This document shows positions 18,104-26,927 of a DNA stretch of 64,000 nt, in pieces. Numbering within the stretch: the first letter of the stretch is position 1; each line of letters begins with the position of its first letter. Below the pieces are notes generated by a model. The model had not been told where the DNA came from. It did no database searches and worked only from the letters and a program-made list of their open reading frames with translations. A program made the translations under genes and the position numbers. Origin of the DNA: Chryseobacterium sp. R2A-55. Its GTDB lineage: Bacteria > Bacteroidota > Bacteroidia > Flavobacteriales > Weeksellaceae. The stretch is taken from contig NZ_JACBFP010000008.1 of NCBI RefSeq assembly GCF_021401085.1, forward strand, positions 1 to 64,000, given 5' to 3'.

Positions 18104-19933
18104 TTATTTCTTAAAATTCTGCTCGAGACCTTTCATGAAACCAGGTTCGATCACGATTTTGGTTTTCGCTTTTTGCGCGGCGATGGTCTCCTTCATTTTC
18201 TGATCCAGCACAGCATCTCTTAATAGTTCTGCAGCTTCTTCCTGGCTCATCTGTGTAGGTGGCAAAATCTTGTCAATTGCGATTACCAGGAATCTGTCGC
18301 CCATTTTGGTTTGGTGGATTCCAGGTTTGAAGGGCACTTTGTATTTCGTAAAGACTTCAGCATCTTCAGACATTTCTCCTTTTTCGAAGTTGACCAGAAT
18401 CTGCTTCTTATCATTGAGTTTTCCGTAATATTTGGTTTTAAGCGCTTCCCAACCTTTTTCATCCTTAATATTCCTGGAAATTTCACTCACCAGTTTTTCA
18501 TCAGAAATAATCGCCACCCGTCCTTCTGCACGGTTTCCCCACATGTATCTGGATTTATTCTGGTTGTAGTAATCCGTGAGCAGTTGCGGATTTTTATCGA
18601 TTTCGCCATTCAGATATTTTGAAAAAATATACTCGGAAAAAAGTCCTTTTTTAAACTCATTCAATTCCTTCTGAATGGAAGGTTGACTGGTGAAATCCTC
18701 ACTGTAAAACTTGATCAGATCCTGGTTATTCACTGCGGAAACAGATTCTGCCCAGATCGCCGGTGAGAGTTTTTCGACCTCACTTTTTTTGTCCCCAATC
18801 AACTTCTTGATGTCACCCACCGTGGTCTTATGTTGATGATATTGATAGAGCACCGAATTATCTTTGGCCAAATTAAAGTTCTGGTAAGATTTTTTCACGT
18901 TTTGTAATTCGGGAAACTCTTTATATGTGGGATCAGATTTTAGGTATGCGACCATTTTATCCTGCAAAAGCTCTCCATAGAGAGAACTGTTCAATTCGCG
19001 GATATAGAAATCCCTGTTTTTGTCAGTTAAAACATAAGGTTCTACATTATAAATATAGAAGACGAAATATTTATCACCAAAAAGAATCGGCTCTGGAACA
19101 TAGAATCCAGACTTTTTCCCTTGAAACTGCGTATAGATCTCATCCGGAAGAGTTGGTGAACCCATCACTACTCCACCGTTATTTCTTTCGTGATCGGTAG
19201 CTCCGTAAAGTTTTGCGACTTCCTGAAAAGTTTTTCCTGCTTTTAAATCGCCGTAAATCTTGGCCTTTATGGATTCCGAATTGTCATCTTTAGGATAAGA
19301 AATAGTTCCGAAAACCATATATCCCAAACTCGGACGAGATTCGTAAACTTTTGCAAAACCCACATATCTAGGCGTATCCTGAAGTTTGGTCAAAGCATGA
19401 TCAGGCAAATTTTTCAATTCCGAGTAAAGGGAGTTATCTATGCTACCAGGTTTGATATAGAAAGGCACTGCGCTGGATTTGGTGTATTGGGAAACTGCCT
19501 CTTCCATGGTGATTTTCCCGGATTTCACATCATTGTAGATTTGCTGGTAATTATTGGGGTCAGCCTCGGTTTTTTGAACGATGAAAAGAAGTACTTTTTT
19601 CTCCGTCTGCAGATCCTTCATGTAGTCATTCAGCACAGGATCGAGCACTTGTTTTGGGAAGAAGAATTTACTGCGAAGTTCGCCCTCTTTGTCCATCATT
19701 TTTTCACGGAAAGCAGCAGTGGTGTCCACTTTTTTGTCGGAGGCAAATTGCTGCAGCAAATGGAAATCTTCCGCAGAAGCAATCGTTTTTTCAATACCAT
19801 TGTTTTCCAGACCATATTTGTACTCGGTTTTAAATTGATCGAGCGAGATGCTGTCTTTGCCAATGATTAAATACTGCGCCTGCAGAAAAGTGCCGAATCC
19901 CATTACCAGCACAAAACCAAATAGTTTTCTCAT
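18104..19933 (-). CDS. Periplasmic PPIC-type peptidyl-prolyl isomerase / chaperone
   Basis: 609 residues from the ATG at 19933, where a signal peptide begins (LFGFVLVMGFGTFLQAQ). A SurA-like N-terminal part (SISLDQFKTEYKYGLENN) leads to two parvulin-like domains: residues about 200-310 (SLGYMVFGTISYPK, GKTFQEVAKLYG, NNGGVVMGSPTLPDEI) and a second near 465-575. It is a longer relative of the following SurA-like protein and the two probably cooperate in outer-membrane or T9SS cargo folding. The open frame continues 21 codons upstream through AT-rich sequence without an export signal, so the internal ATG was chosen. Confidence 0.8.
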   Translation of the reverse strand: MRKLFGFVLVMGFGTFLQAQYLIIGKDSISLDQFKTEYKYGLENNGIEKTIASAEDFHLLQQFASDKKVDTTAAFREKMMDKEGELRSKFFFPKQVLDPVLNDYMKDLQTEKKVLLFIVQKTEADPNNYQQIYNDVKSGKITMEEAVSQYTKSSAVPFYIKPGSIDNSLYSELKNLPDHALTKLQDTPRYVGFAKVYESRPSLGYMVFGTISYPKDDNSESIKAKIYGDLKAGKTFQEVAKLYGATDHERNNGGVVMGSPTLPDEIYTQFQGKKSGFYVPEPILFGDKYFVFYIYNVEPYVLTDKNRDFYIRELNSSLYGELLQDKMVAYLKSDPTYKEFPELQNVKKSYQNFNLAKDNSVLYQYHQHKTTVGDIKKLIGDKKSEVEKLSPAIWAESVSAVNNQDLIKFYSEDFTSQPSIQKELNEFKKGLFSEYIFSKYLNGEIDKNPQLLTDYYNQNKSRYMWGNRAEGRVAIISDEKLVSEISRNIKDEKGWEALKTKYYGKLNDKKQILVNFEKGEMSEDAEVFTKYKVPFKPGIHQTKMGDRFLVIAIDKILPPTQMSQEEAAELLRDAVLDQKMKETIAAQKAKTKIVIEPGFMKGLEQNFKK

Positions 19934-19979
19934 TTTTATATTCTCCTGATTTTCGAAGATTTTTCTATATTTAATATTT

Positions 19980-20900
19980 CTAAACTTCCACTTCAAAAGT
20001 GGTCAGTTCCTTAAAGTTTTTGATTCTGGCAATCATTTCACCTTCAGTGACTTCCTGCAATTTTTCTGTACCGAATTTTTCCACGGTGAAAGACGCCATC
20101 GCAGATCCATAGATCAAGGCAGATTTCATGGTTTCAAAACCAAAATCCTCCTTTTTGGCCAGATAAGATGCAAAACCGCCGGCAAAAGTATCTCCCGCCC
20201 CAGTTGGATCAAAAACATCCTCCAAAGGAAGCGCCGGAATGGCAAAAATTCTTCCCTCGTTGAAAAGCAGAGCTCCGTGTTCGCCTTTTTTGATGATGAC
20301 GAAATCCGGTCCCATTTCCTGGATTTTTTTCGCAGCCTTCACCAGTGAATATTCTCCGGAAAGCTGACGGGCCTCTTCGTCATTAATCGTGATTACATCA
20401 GTTCTTGCGATCATCTGCATCAAAGTGTCCCATGCAGTATCCATCCAGAAATTCATGGTGTCCAAAATAACCAGATCCGGACGTTTGTTCATTTTTTCCA
20501 AAACGGAAAGTTGAACTCCGGGATGAAGATTTCCCAACAACAGGATTTGCGCATCCTGCATGGAGTCTGGAATTTTTGGGTCAAAGTTTTCCAACACATT
20601 GACTTCGGTCACCAAAGTATCACGGGTGTTCAGGTCATTTCGGTATTTACCGCTCCAGAAAAATGTTTTTCCCTCTGAAATCACTTCAATCCCCTCTATG
20701 TTGATCCCTCTATTCTGAAGCATTTCCAAATCAGACTGGGGAAAATCTCCACCAACAACAGAAACGATTCCCGAAGGAATTTTCAACACGGACGAAGCGA
20801 GTGTGATATAGGTTGCAGCACCGCCCAAAATCTTGTCCGTTTTTCCAAATGGGGTTTCAATCGCATCGAAAGCAACTGAACCAACGACTAATAGTTTCAT
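19980..20900 (-). CDS. PfkB family carbohydrate/nucleoside kinase
   Basis: 306 residues. Ribokinase fold with both PfkB signatures: GGAATYITLASSVLKIPSGI near residue 26 and VFDPTGAGDTFAGGFASYLA near 243, where the Asp of GAGD is the catalytic base. The middle has TINDEEARQLSG, typical of this family's ATP-side lobe. Substrate unknown; in Bacteroidota this gene is commonly annotated simply as a sugar kinase. It lies 46 bases upstream of the parvulin gene in the same direction. Confidence 0.85.
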   Translation of the reverse strand: MKLLVVGSVAFDAIETPFGKTDKILGGAATYITLASSVLKIPSGIVSVVGGDFPQSDLEMLQNRGINIEGIEVISEGKTFFWSGKYRNDLNTRDTLVTEVNVLENFDPKIPDSMQDAQILLLGNLHPGVQLSVLEKMNKRPDLVILDTMNFWMDTAWDTLMQMIARTDVITINDEEARQLSGEYSLVKAAKKIQEMGPDFVIIKKGEHGALLFNEGRIFAIPALPLEDVFDPTGAGDTFAGGFASYLAKKEDFGFETMKSALIYGSAMASFTVEKFGTEKLQEVTEGEMIARIKNFKELTTFEVEV

Positions 20901-20948
20901 TTATATATGTAGTTTAAATTTCTAAGTTTACTTATCCGTGCCACTTGA

Positions 20949-21389
20949 TTACCTGATGAAAAAATATTTCACGAAATCATTGATGCCGTCATTATTTGAA
21001 TCATAATTATCCGCGGCATAAACGACAAGTTTATGATCACTCAGCTCCAAAACATCAGCAGTAGAGGCTCCAATGATCAATTTTTTTTCATTTTTCTTGT
21101 ACTGGTATTGGGAATTCATTACAGAATTGACACAGTTGGAATTTATGGTATTGTATGTATTTGCGACATATTTGCCATCCGCGGCAAATTCAAATGTGCT
21201 TTTATTTTTGCAATCATCAGGAATATATTCATGGAGAATCGTCGAATGGTCTGCCCCGGAAACGACCAGATCTTTCTCTAATTTCCAAACACCAATTACG
21301 GTGGGTTCTATCACGGCATCATTACCTCTGTCTGAGTTACAGGAAGCGATGGTAGCCATCAAAAAAAGACCCAATAACATTTTCTCCAT
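20949..21389 (-). CDS. Small lipocalin-like lipoprotein
   Basis: 146 residues. Lipoprotein signal MLLGLFLMATIASCNSD with the lipid cysteine at residue 17. The mature part begins IGVWKLEKDLVV and continues with STFEFAADGKYVANTYN and a final strand YEYKKNEKKLIIG-like pattern, as seen in small eight-stranded 'lipocalin-like' proteins of Bacteroidota. Short Asn/Asp-rich end (DNYDSNNDGINDF). No ligand or role can be assigned. Confidence 0.65.
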   Translation of the reverse strand: MEKMLLGLFLMATIASCNSDRGNDAVIEPTVIGVWKLEKDLVVSGADHSTILHEYIPDDCKNKSTFEFAADGKYVANTYNTINSNCVNSVMNSQYQYKKNEKKLIIGASTADVLELSDHKLVVYAADNYDSNNDGINDFVKYFFIR

Positions 21390-21461
21390 CTTAATTAATC
21401 CTTATATTTTTGTTTCTGTTTATTTTCACTTTTTATATTCCAATTTATTCAGCCTTCCATC

Positions 21462-22016
21462 CTACTTCCATTTGAAGGTATCAATCAAATGCAGCAAATC
21501 CTTTTTGATATAATCCACAGCCGGACCGATGGAATCTGGTTTCGGCCTTGAGTTGAAATAGAGATTCGCAGTCACATAATGTCTGGTAGAATCTGTCACA
21601 AAAAATTGCAGATTCGAAGCAGAGGGACCCTTCAGTTCATAGAAATTTCCAAATACTTTTTTTTCCGGGTAGCTGAAAGATTTTGTGTCAATGGAAGTGG
21701 CTTTGATGGTGTGCTCATAAACCATTTTCTCGGATTCTTTCACGTGGAGTGCGAAGTCATTCTTGATAGGGAAATAAGTCAAAAACACTTTTGCCTTCAT
21801 TTTCGGATAGTTGATATAGTACCAGCACTTTTCTTTGGCCTGGTCAATTTTCGCGAAATCGGAATATTCAAAAGTGAAATTGCATGGCGAGGAAAAACTC
21901 ACATATTTCGGCTGCGGATATTCGAGACGGAGTTCGCCCGATGGTTTCGGTTTTGCCTCTTTCCCGCAAGAAACGATCATGATGGTTAAAAAGATGAATA
22001 TGAGTTTTTTAAACAT
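21462..22016 (-). CDS. gldD: Gliding motility lipoprotein GldD
   Basis: 184 residues. Lipoprotein signal with lipobox IVSC (Cys17), then the GldD-typical LRLEYPQPKYVSFSSPCNFTFEYS and WYYINYPKMKAKVFLTY. GldD is required for gliding in Flavobacterium and is retained widely in Bacteroidota; it has been tied to T9SS function. Its usual partners ssb and gldE, which I expect between it and mutY, are not here: a 282-base gap without a gene leads to mutY. Confidence 0.85.
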   Translation of the reverse strand: MFKKLIFIFLTIMIVSCGKEAKPKPSGELRLEYPQPKYVSFSSPCNFTFEYSDFAKIDQAKEKCWYYINYPKMKAKVFLTYFPIKNDFALHVKESEKMVYEHTIKATSIDTKSFSYPEKKVFGNFYELKGPSASNLQFFVTDSTRHYVTANLYFNSRPKPDSIGPAVDYIKKDLLHLIDTFKWK

Positions 22017-22298
22017 TGGGCAAAAATAGTTTTTTTTGTCCGAAGTTGGAAGTGCAAAGTTGGAAGATTTGTCATAAAGGTCAATGCAAATGTCAATAAT
22101 CGGATGAAATACTTCAATGGCTGAAAAGAAAAAGATCTAGGAACCTTCGAATTTCTTGCATTATCAATCATTTAATTCCACGCAGGTTCCCAAATCCCTG
22201 TAAAACAAATTTCCATTAGAATTGGAATTCTGTTTTTTAGATGAAGAAACCGAAACAAGGTTAAAGGAAGTCTTGAATTTTTGTTGCAAAACAAAGTT

Positions 22299-23330
22299 TC
22301 AGGTCAACAAACTCAGATAATTCTCCAATGGTTTTGGAAAGGATTTCTGATGAGATTCCTCCGCATTGGAAATCGTGAAATCATGTTCATTTGAAAACTT
22401 CTCGAACGCTTCTTTTGATTTCATCTTCAACTTATATATATGTATCGTCAGATTTTTATGGGTGAGTCTGTGTGAAACCGTTTTTTGACCCGTGATGAAT
22501 TTTTCAAAATTTTCAGGTATTTCAGTTGGGAATTCATACAGTTTTTTCCAGATGAAATCGTCGTTTCTTTGACGGATTAAAAATGATTTTCCGTATTCCA
22601 CAAAATAGTATTCCAGTTCCAGATCGGTGGTTCTCACTTTTTTCGACTTCACCGGAAAATCCTGAACCTTTCCGGATTGAAAGGCGAGACAATCCGAATT
22701 TAAAGGACAGATTTCACATTTTGGATTTTTAGGTTTACAGAGGTCCGAACCCAAATCCATCATCGCCTCGTTGAAATGTCCGGGATTCTTTTCCGGCATC
22801 ATCATTAAAGCCAGTTCTGAAAAATATGAAAACGCTTTGGAATGCGATACATCGAAATCATCTGCAAAAACCCTGGATAAAACCCGATAGAAATTTCCGT
22901 CAACCGCAGGAATTTTCTCCAAAAAGCAGATGCTTGAAATCGCTGCCGCCGTGTACTTCCCGACTCCTTTTAATTGTAAGATTTCCTCATATTTTTCAGG
23001 GAATTTTCCATTAAAATCATTAATGATTTGCCTGGATGCAAAATGCAGATTTAAGGCTCGAGAATAATACCCAAGTCCTTTCCAAAAAAGCAAAACTTCG
23101 TCAGTATCTGCATTGGCCAGGGTTTGAACATCTGGAAATCTTTGGATAAAGTTTTTATAATGATTTAGACCCTGTTCAATTCTGGTTTGCTGGAAAATGA
23201 TTTCGCAAATCCAGATCTTATATGGGTCGTTGGTTTTCCGGAAAGGCAGGTCTCTTCCATGAATTTTGTACCAGGTCAAAAGTTTCTCACCAATGTGAAG
23301 AAAATCAGCGGTTTGTTTATTTGCTTTCAA
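22299..23330 (-). CDS. mutY: A/G-specific adenine DNA glycosylase MutY
   Basis: 343 residues from a TTG at 23330 (first residues KANKQTADFLHIGEK). The helix-hairpin-helix LKGVGKYTAAAI is near 118, the catalytic Asp is in IPAVDGNFYRV (about 141), and the catalytic Glu helix is EIIFQQTRIEQ. The iron-sulfur loop is intact: C-x6-C-x2-C-x5-C in LCKPKNPKCEICPLNSDC. The C-terminal NUDIX-like domain recognises 8-oxoguanine opposite adenine. The first 16 codons plus leader are duplicated at 24261-24312, beside the HU gene. Confidence 0.92.
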   Translation of the reverse strand: MKANKQTADFLHIGEKLLTWYKIHGRDLPFRKTNDPYKIWICEIIFQQTRIEQGLNHYKNFIQRFPDVQTLANADTDEVLLFWKGLGYYSRALNLHFASRQIINDFNGKFPEKYEEILQLKGVGKYTAAAISSICFLEKIPAVDGNFYRVLSRVFADDFDVSHSKAFSYFSELALMMMPEKNPGHFNEAMMDLGSDLCKPKNPKCEICPLNSDCLAFQSGKVQDFPVKSKKVRTTDLELEYYFVEYGKSFLIRQRNDDFIWKKLYEFPTEIPENFEKFITGQKTVSHRLTHKNLTIHIYKLKMKSKEAFEKFSNEHDFTISNAEESHQKSFPKPLENYLSLLT

Positions 23331-23334
23331 AAAA
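23283..23334. repeat. 52-bp direct repeat, copy 1 (mutY 5' end)
   Basis: Matches 24261-24312 with two mismatches in 52 bases. This copy spans the first codons of mutY and its leader. Confidence 0.9.
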
Positions 23335-23348
23335 AATTATTAATATTG
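23320..23348 (+). promoter_or_regulatory. Candidate promoter of the inserted lipoprotein gene
   Basis: TTTG at 23320-23323, a 17-base spacer and TAATATTG at 23341-23348, one mismatch from TAnnTTTG. The -33 element lies within the duplicated 52-bp block. Confidence 0.5.
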
Positions 23349-23363
23349 GTTCAAATTTATGGA

Positions 23364-24164
23364 ATGTCATTCAAACTAAGCTCGAATCAAGCAAATATCA
23401 GTATTCGTATTCTTATTGCAGCTTTTGCAATTATTCTGCCGACTTCATGCCGAAAAGACGATCAGAACACTTCTACCAAACCACTTCCAAAGCTTGAGAA
23501 AATACAGCTAAAAATGGATCCAGGTTTACCGGGCGATCCTGTTACCTATTACTTCATTTACGATAATGAAAAATTGAAAAAAATCGATGTGGAAAAAAAT
23601 CAGAGATTTACCGCGCTGGAATATTTTTATGACAACAGCGGAAAACTCACGCAGATTAAAGAATACCTTGAAGAATTCCCCGATATACCTGCAATCACAA
23701 CCGTTGAATATGCAGACAACAAAGTCTCAAAAGCAAGCGGTGGATGGGGAAATTTTTCGAGGACTTTTACTTATGATCCGAATGGAAATATAGTGGTTAA
23801 AGAAAATTGGGGATATGTCAATATGATCATTAATCCGAGTGGTAATTATGAAAACATACAACTTTCGCCATCACTTACTACTCCATTTTTCGATTGGGTA
23901 AAAACGGTACATAATGGCAATATAAATTTTGCATCCCAACTTTTTGAAAGCAGCGTCCTCCTATCGACAAAAAGCATGCATTATTACCTTCTGGGAGCAT
24001 GTCCCGTTTATGCTCCTTCATTGATTTCTAAGAACAATATCAGCACATCTTCCCAAGAAATTTACACCACAGTTGACCTTAGTTACGAACTTTATCCAAA
24101 CCGACTACCTAAGTACGTCCACAACACCTACTCCCACCAAACGCTTACCTATTTCTACAAGTAA
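23364..24164 (+). CDS. Predicted lipoprotein with RHS-like beta-strand repeats (DUF4595-like)
   Basis: 266 residues from the ATG at 23364. Signal IRILIAAFAIILPTSC places the lipid cysteine near residue 29, followed by RKDDQNTSTKPLPKLEKI. The body has Y.YDN.GKLTQIKEY and FTYDPNGNIVVKENW motifs, the short strand pairs seen in DUF4595/RHS-like sheet proteins of Bacteroidota. It lies between the divergent pair mutY and HU and is flanked by direct repeats of the mutY 5' end, so it looks like an insertion. Function unknown. Confidence 0.7.
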   Translation: MSFKLSSNQANISIRILIAAFAIILPTSCRKDDQNTSTKPLPKLEKIQLKMDPGLPGDPVTYYFIYDNEKLKKIDVEKNQRFTALEYFYDNSGKLTQIKEYLEEFPDIPAITTVEYADNKVSKASGGWGNFSRTFTYDPNGNIVVKENWGYVNMIINPSGNYENIQLSPSLTTPFFDWVKTVHNGNINFASQLFESSVLLSTKSMHYYLLGACPVYAPSLISKNNISTSSQEIYTTVDLSYELYPNRLPKYVHNTYSHQTLTYFYK

Positions 24165-24260
24165 CTGCAACACCTCCTTTATAGGAAAAAAAATTCAATT
24201 TATTGTTTAAAAAGTGGATTTCTGTTGCTGAAACAATTAGGATTTCGGCGCACCATGAAA

Positions 24261-24312
24261 TTTCTCACCAATGTGAAGAAAATCAGCGGTTTGTTTTTTT
24301 GTTTTCAAAAAA
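24261..24312. repeat. 52-bp direct repeat, copy 2 (mutY 5' stub beside HU)
   Basis: Second copy of the mutY start. On the minus strand it reads TTG AAA ACA AAA... encoding KTKKQTADFLHIGEK and then runs out of homology; a 5' fragment of mutY without the rest of the gene. Confidence 0.9.
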
Positions 24313-24326
24313 TGTTCATATATTTG
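24298..24326 (+). promoter_or_regulatory. Promoter of the HU gene
   Basis: TTTG (24298-24301), 17-base spacer, TATATTTG (24319-24326): a full match to the Bacteroidota vegetative promoter, 29 bases before the HU start codon. Confidence 0.75.
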
Positions 24327-24355
24327 CACACCAAAAATATAAATAAATACAGGAA

Positions 24356-24646
24356 ATGACAAAGGCAGAATTGGTAAATACCATCTCAAACAAGTTGGGA
24401 ACGGAAAAGAATGAAACTCAGAAAGTTATCGAGGCGTTCATGCAGGAAATCAGAACTTCAATGTACAATGGTGACAATGTTTATCTGAGAGGTTTCGGAT
24501 CTTTTATCATCAAAACAAGAGCGGCTAAAACCGGAAGAAATATCTCCAAGAACACCGCCATCGAAATTCCAGCACACAATATCCCGGCTTTCAAACCTTC
24601 CAAAACTTTTGTGGAGAAAGTAAAAACCAAAGTTGCAGTAAAATAA
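24356..24646 (+). CDS. HU family DNA-binding protein
   Basis: 96 residues, the standard size. MTKAELVNTISNKLG starts the helical dimer body and the DNA-binding arm follows GFGSFIIKTRAAKTGRN (residues about 46-62); the C-terminus PAFKPSKTFVEKVKTK is typical. Abundant nucleoid protein that bends DNA. Strong promoter upstream; the next gene, 27 bases downstream, encodes a tiny basic protein and is probably in the same transcript. Confidence 0.93.
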   Translation: MTKAELVNTISNKLGTEKNETQKVIEAFMQEIRTSMYNGDNVYLRGFGSFIIKTRAAKTGRNISKNTAIEIPAHNIPAFKPSKTFVEKVKTKVAVK

Positions 24647-24673
24647 TTAATCTATTAATAAAATCTTTAAATT

Positions 24674-24763
24674 ATGCCAAGCGGAAAGAAAAGAAAAAGA
24701 CACAAGGTAGCGACCCACAAGAGAAAGAAAAGAAGGAGAGCAAACAGACACAAGAAAAAATAA
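24674..24763 (+). CDS. Tiny very basic protein, possible ribosomal protein (AURKAIP1/COX24-like; maybe bL38)
   Basis: 29 residues, of which more than half are Lys, Arg or His: it begins MPSGKKRKRHKVATHKRKKR and ends in a Lys run. The composition and the KKRKRHK..THKRKKRRR pattern resemble the AURKAIP1/COX24 motif of mitochondrial ribosomal protein mS38. The small ribosomal protein bL38 was reported from the Flavobacterium johnsoniae ribosome structure; whether this is the same protein I cannot confirm. It follows HU by 27 bases and ends just before a terminator, which supports a real two-gene transcript. Confidence 0.75.
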   Translation: MPSGKKRKRHKVATHKRKKRRRANRHKKK

Positions 24764-24787
24764 TCGCTCCGCGGTTTTCAATATACA

Positions 24788-24837
24788 ATATAGTTGGTGT
24801 TTTTAATTTTTTAAAATTTCGCCGACTATATTTTTGT
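24788..24837 (+). terminator. Intrinsic terminator of the HU / basic-protein transcript
   Basis: ATATAGTTGG (24788-24797) pairs with CCGACTATAT (24822-24831), one G-U pair, followed by TTTTGTTTTT. Confidence 0.7.
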
Positions 24838-25029
24838 TTTTAAGGGGGATTGATCAATAACAGATCTGATTTTACCCAAAAAACAAAAACACATCATAAG
24901 AAACTGAATACCTGACCTTTATTTACAGATTTCACTTTCTTATTCACCTCACATAAATGAATACAATTAAGCCTTCATCAGCAAAAGCTGGAAATTTTCA
25001 CGGAAGGCAATTAATTTTTAACATAAGCA

Positions 25030-26586
25030 ATGAAGAAAGAACTGATCATATCACATGAAGATGAGCAATCCAAAATTGCCCTGCTTGAAGATGGAAGGCT
25101 TTTTGAACTCCACGAACAGGAGGATAAAAGCGATTTCGTGGTAGGCGACCTATTCATCGGCAAGGTTAGAAAACTGGCACCAAACCTGAACGCTTCCTTC
25201 GTAAACATCGGATACGAAAAAGATGCATTTCTGCATTATCAGGATTTGGGTCCGCAGTTTCTGACTTATAAAAAATTCCTTCACGACACTACTTCCAAGA
25301 AGCAAAACTCTACTTCACTGAAGAACTTCGAGATTCAGAAAGAAATCCCCAAAAACGGAACCATAGACAAAGTTCTGGCAAAAGACGAAAGCGTACTTCT
25401 TCAAATCACCAAAGAACCGATTTCCACGAAAGGACCCAGAATTTCAACCCAGATCTCATTGACAGGACGGTTTTTGGTTTTGATTCCTTTTGACAAAAGC
25501 GTCTCCATTTCCAAAAAAATCGCAAGCAGCGAGGAAAGAGAAAGGCTGAAAACATTGATTGAAAGCATCAAACCTGAAGGATTCGGGGTGATCATCAGAA
25601 CCGTGGCAGAAGGAAAAAAGGTGGCGGAACTCCATAATGACATGAACCAGCTGGTTCAGAAATGGGAAACCGCCTTCAAGAATATCCAGAAAAATAAAGT
25701 TCCGAGCAAGATTTTGAGCGAAGAAGATAAAGCCTCTGAAATCCTTCGAGACAAGTTTAATTCTGATTTTGTTTCCATTATCTGCGATGATGAAAACATG
25801 GTTCAGGAAATGCGGAACTACCTGGAAGTGATTGCTCCCGAAAAGAAAAACATCGTACACTTCTACGACAAGCCAACTCCACTGATGGAATATTACAATG
25901 TGGAGAAACAAATGAAGCAGAGCTTCGGAAAACATGTCAATATTCCGAGTTCGAAGGGGGCTTATCTGGTTATCGAACACACAGAAGCGCTTCATGTAGT
26001 GGATGTAAATTCCGGACCGAATATCAATTCGGCACCATCCAACAAAGACCACGCTTTGAATGTGAATAAAATGGCGGCAACGGAAATTGCAAGACAACTT
26101 CGGTTGAGAGATATGGGTGGAATTATCGTCATCGACTTTATCGACATGACCAATCCGGATCACCGAAAAGAACTTTACGAGCATCTTAAAGAAGAAATGA
26201 AACGGGACAAGGCAAGACACAAAATCCTGCCTCCAAGCAAATTCGGGCTCATCCAAATTACGCGACAAAGAACACGGCCGGAAAAACAAATCGAAACCGC
26301 GGAAGTAAATCCCAATGCGGAAGGGGAAATCCTCCCTCCTATCGTGGTGGTGGAAAGAATGGAGGAAAGAATCCGGAATATCATTCAGCAGCATAAAGGG
26401 AAAATCTTCCTGCACGTGCATCCGTTCGTAGAAGCATACCTCACGAAGGGAATTGTAAGCATTCAAACAAAATGGTATCTGAAGTACAAAAAATGGGTAA
26501 CCATCATTCCGAGAGACTCGTTCAAGTATTTAGAGTATAAAATCATCAACTCCAAGAAGGAAGAACTGGCGAGTTATTCCAATTGA
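25030..26586 (+). CDS. rng: Ribonuclease E/G family endoribonuclease (RNase G)
   Basis: 518 residues. S1-like RNA-binding domain in the first third (VGDLFIGKVRKLAPNLNASFVNIGYEKDAFL, about 38-70). The catalytic DNase I-like subdomain has two metal-binding acidic stretches: LHVVDVNSGP (about 335) and GGIIVIDFIDM (about 370), then GLIQITRQRTRP where other members carry part of the zinc link. Cuts single-stranded AU-rich RNA during rRNA maturation and mRNA decay. The unusual length of the gap before it (266 bases) holds the preceding terminator and no recognisable gene. Confidence 0.9.
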   Translation: MKKELIISHEDEQSKIALLEDGRLFELHEQEDKSDFVVGDLFIGKVRKLAPNLNASFVNIGYEKDAFLHYQDLGPQFLTYKKFLHDTTSKKQNSTSLKNFEIQKEIPKNGTIDKVLAKDESVLLQITKEPISTKGPRISTQISLTGRFLVLIPFDKSVSISKKIASSEERERLKTLIESIKPEGFGVIIRTVAEGKKVAELHNDMNQLVQKWETAFKNIQKNKVPSKILSEEDKASEILRDKFNSDFVSIICDDENMVQEMRNYLEVIAPEKKNIVHFYDKPTPLMEYYNVEKQMKQSFGKHVNIPSSKGAYLVIEHTEALHVVDVNSGPNINSAPSNKDHALNVNKMAATEIARQLRLRDMGGIIVIDFIDMTNPDHRKELYEHLKEEMKRDKARHKILPPSKFGLIQITRQRTRPEKQIETAEVNPNAEGEILPPIVVVERMEERIRNIIQQHKGKIFLHVHPFVEAYLTKGIVSIQTKWYLKYKKWVTIIPRDSFKYLEYKIINSKKEELASYSN

Positions 26587-26634
26587 CACCGGAACACCAA
26601 AACCGAATGATAAAAGACATTTGGTACTGAAAAC

Positions 26635-26671
26635 AAAAAATCCTGAAATTTTATATGTCAGGATTTTTTTT
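26635..26671 (+). terminator. Intrinsic terminator of rng
   Basis: AAAAAATCCTGA (26635-26646) with TCAGGATTTTTT (26658-26669), 12-bp stem followed by Ts. Confidence 0.8.
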
Positions 26672-26698
26672 GTTAAATAAGATCCTCCTTGAAAAAAC

Positions 26699-26732
26699 AA
26701 AATCCCTATAAACACTTGTTTATAGGGATTTT
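26699..26732 (-). terminator. Terminator of tRNA-Ser
   Basis: AAAATCCCTATAAA and TTTATAGGGATTTT form a 14-bp stem with a six-base loop, three bases past the 3' end of the tRNA gene; T-rich on the minus strand. Confidence 0.8.
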
Positions 26733-26734
26733 TG

Positions 26735-26819
26735 CGGAGGAACAGGGATTCGAACCCCGGGACCTGTTACAGTCAACAGTTTTCAAGACTGCCGCAATCG
26801 ACCACTCTGCCATTCCTCC
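26735..26819 (-). tRNA. tRNA-Ser (anticodon TGA)
   Basis: 85 bases. Acceptor stem GGAGGAA/TTCCTCC, anticodon loop CTTGAAA giving TGA, a long variable arm typical of serine tRNA, and T-loop GGTTCGAATCC; discriminator G. Confidence 0.95.
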
Positions 26820-26927
26820 AGAAAAATGATTTCTCATTTTCAGTGGTGCAAATATAAAACTGTTTTATATTCTGACCAAATTAATTTTTATAAAAAGGGA
26901 TAAAGTCCTATTTATCAAAAGAAAAAG

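Noticed and set aside
24838-25029. Possible gene or riboswitch before rng
   Set aside because: No open frame with coding character and no conserved hairpin set; only a long AT-rich leader.
25456-26466. Long minus-strand open frame inside rng
   Set aside because: His/Phe-rich shadow frame without motifs; rng has intact catalytic sites.
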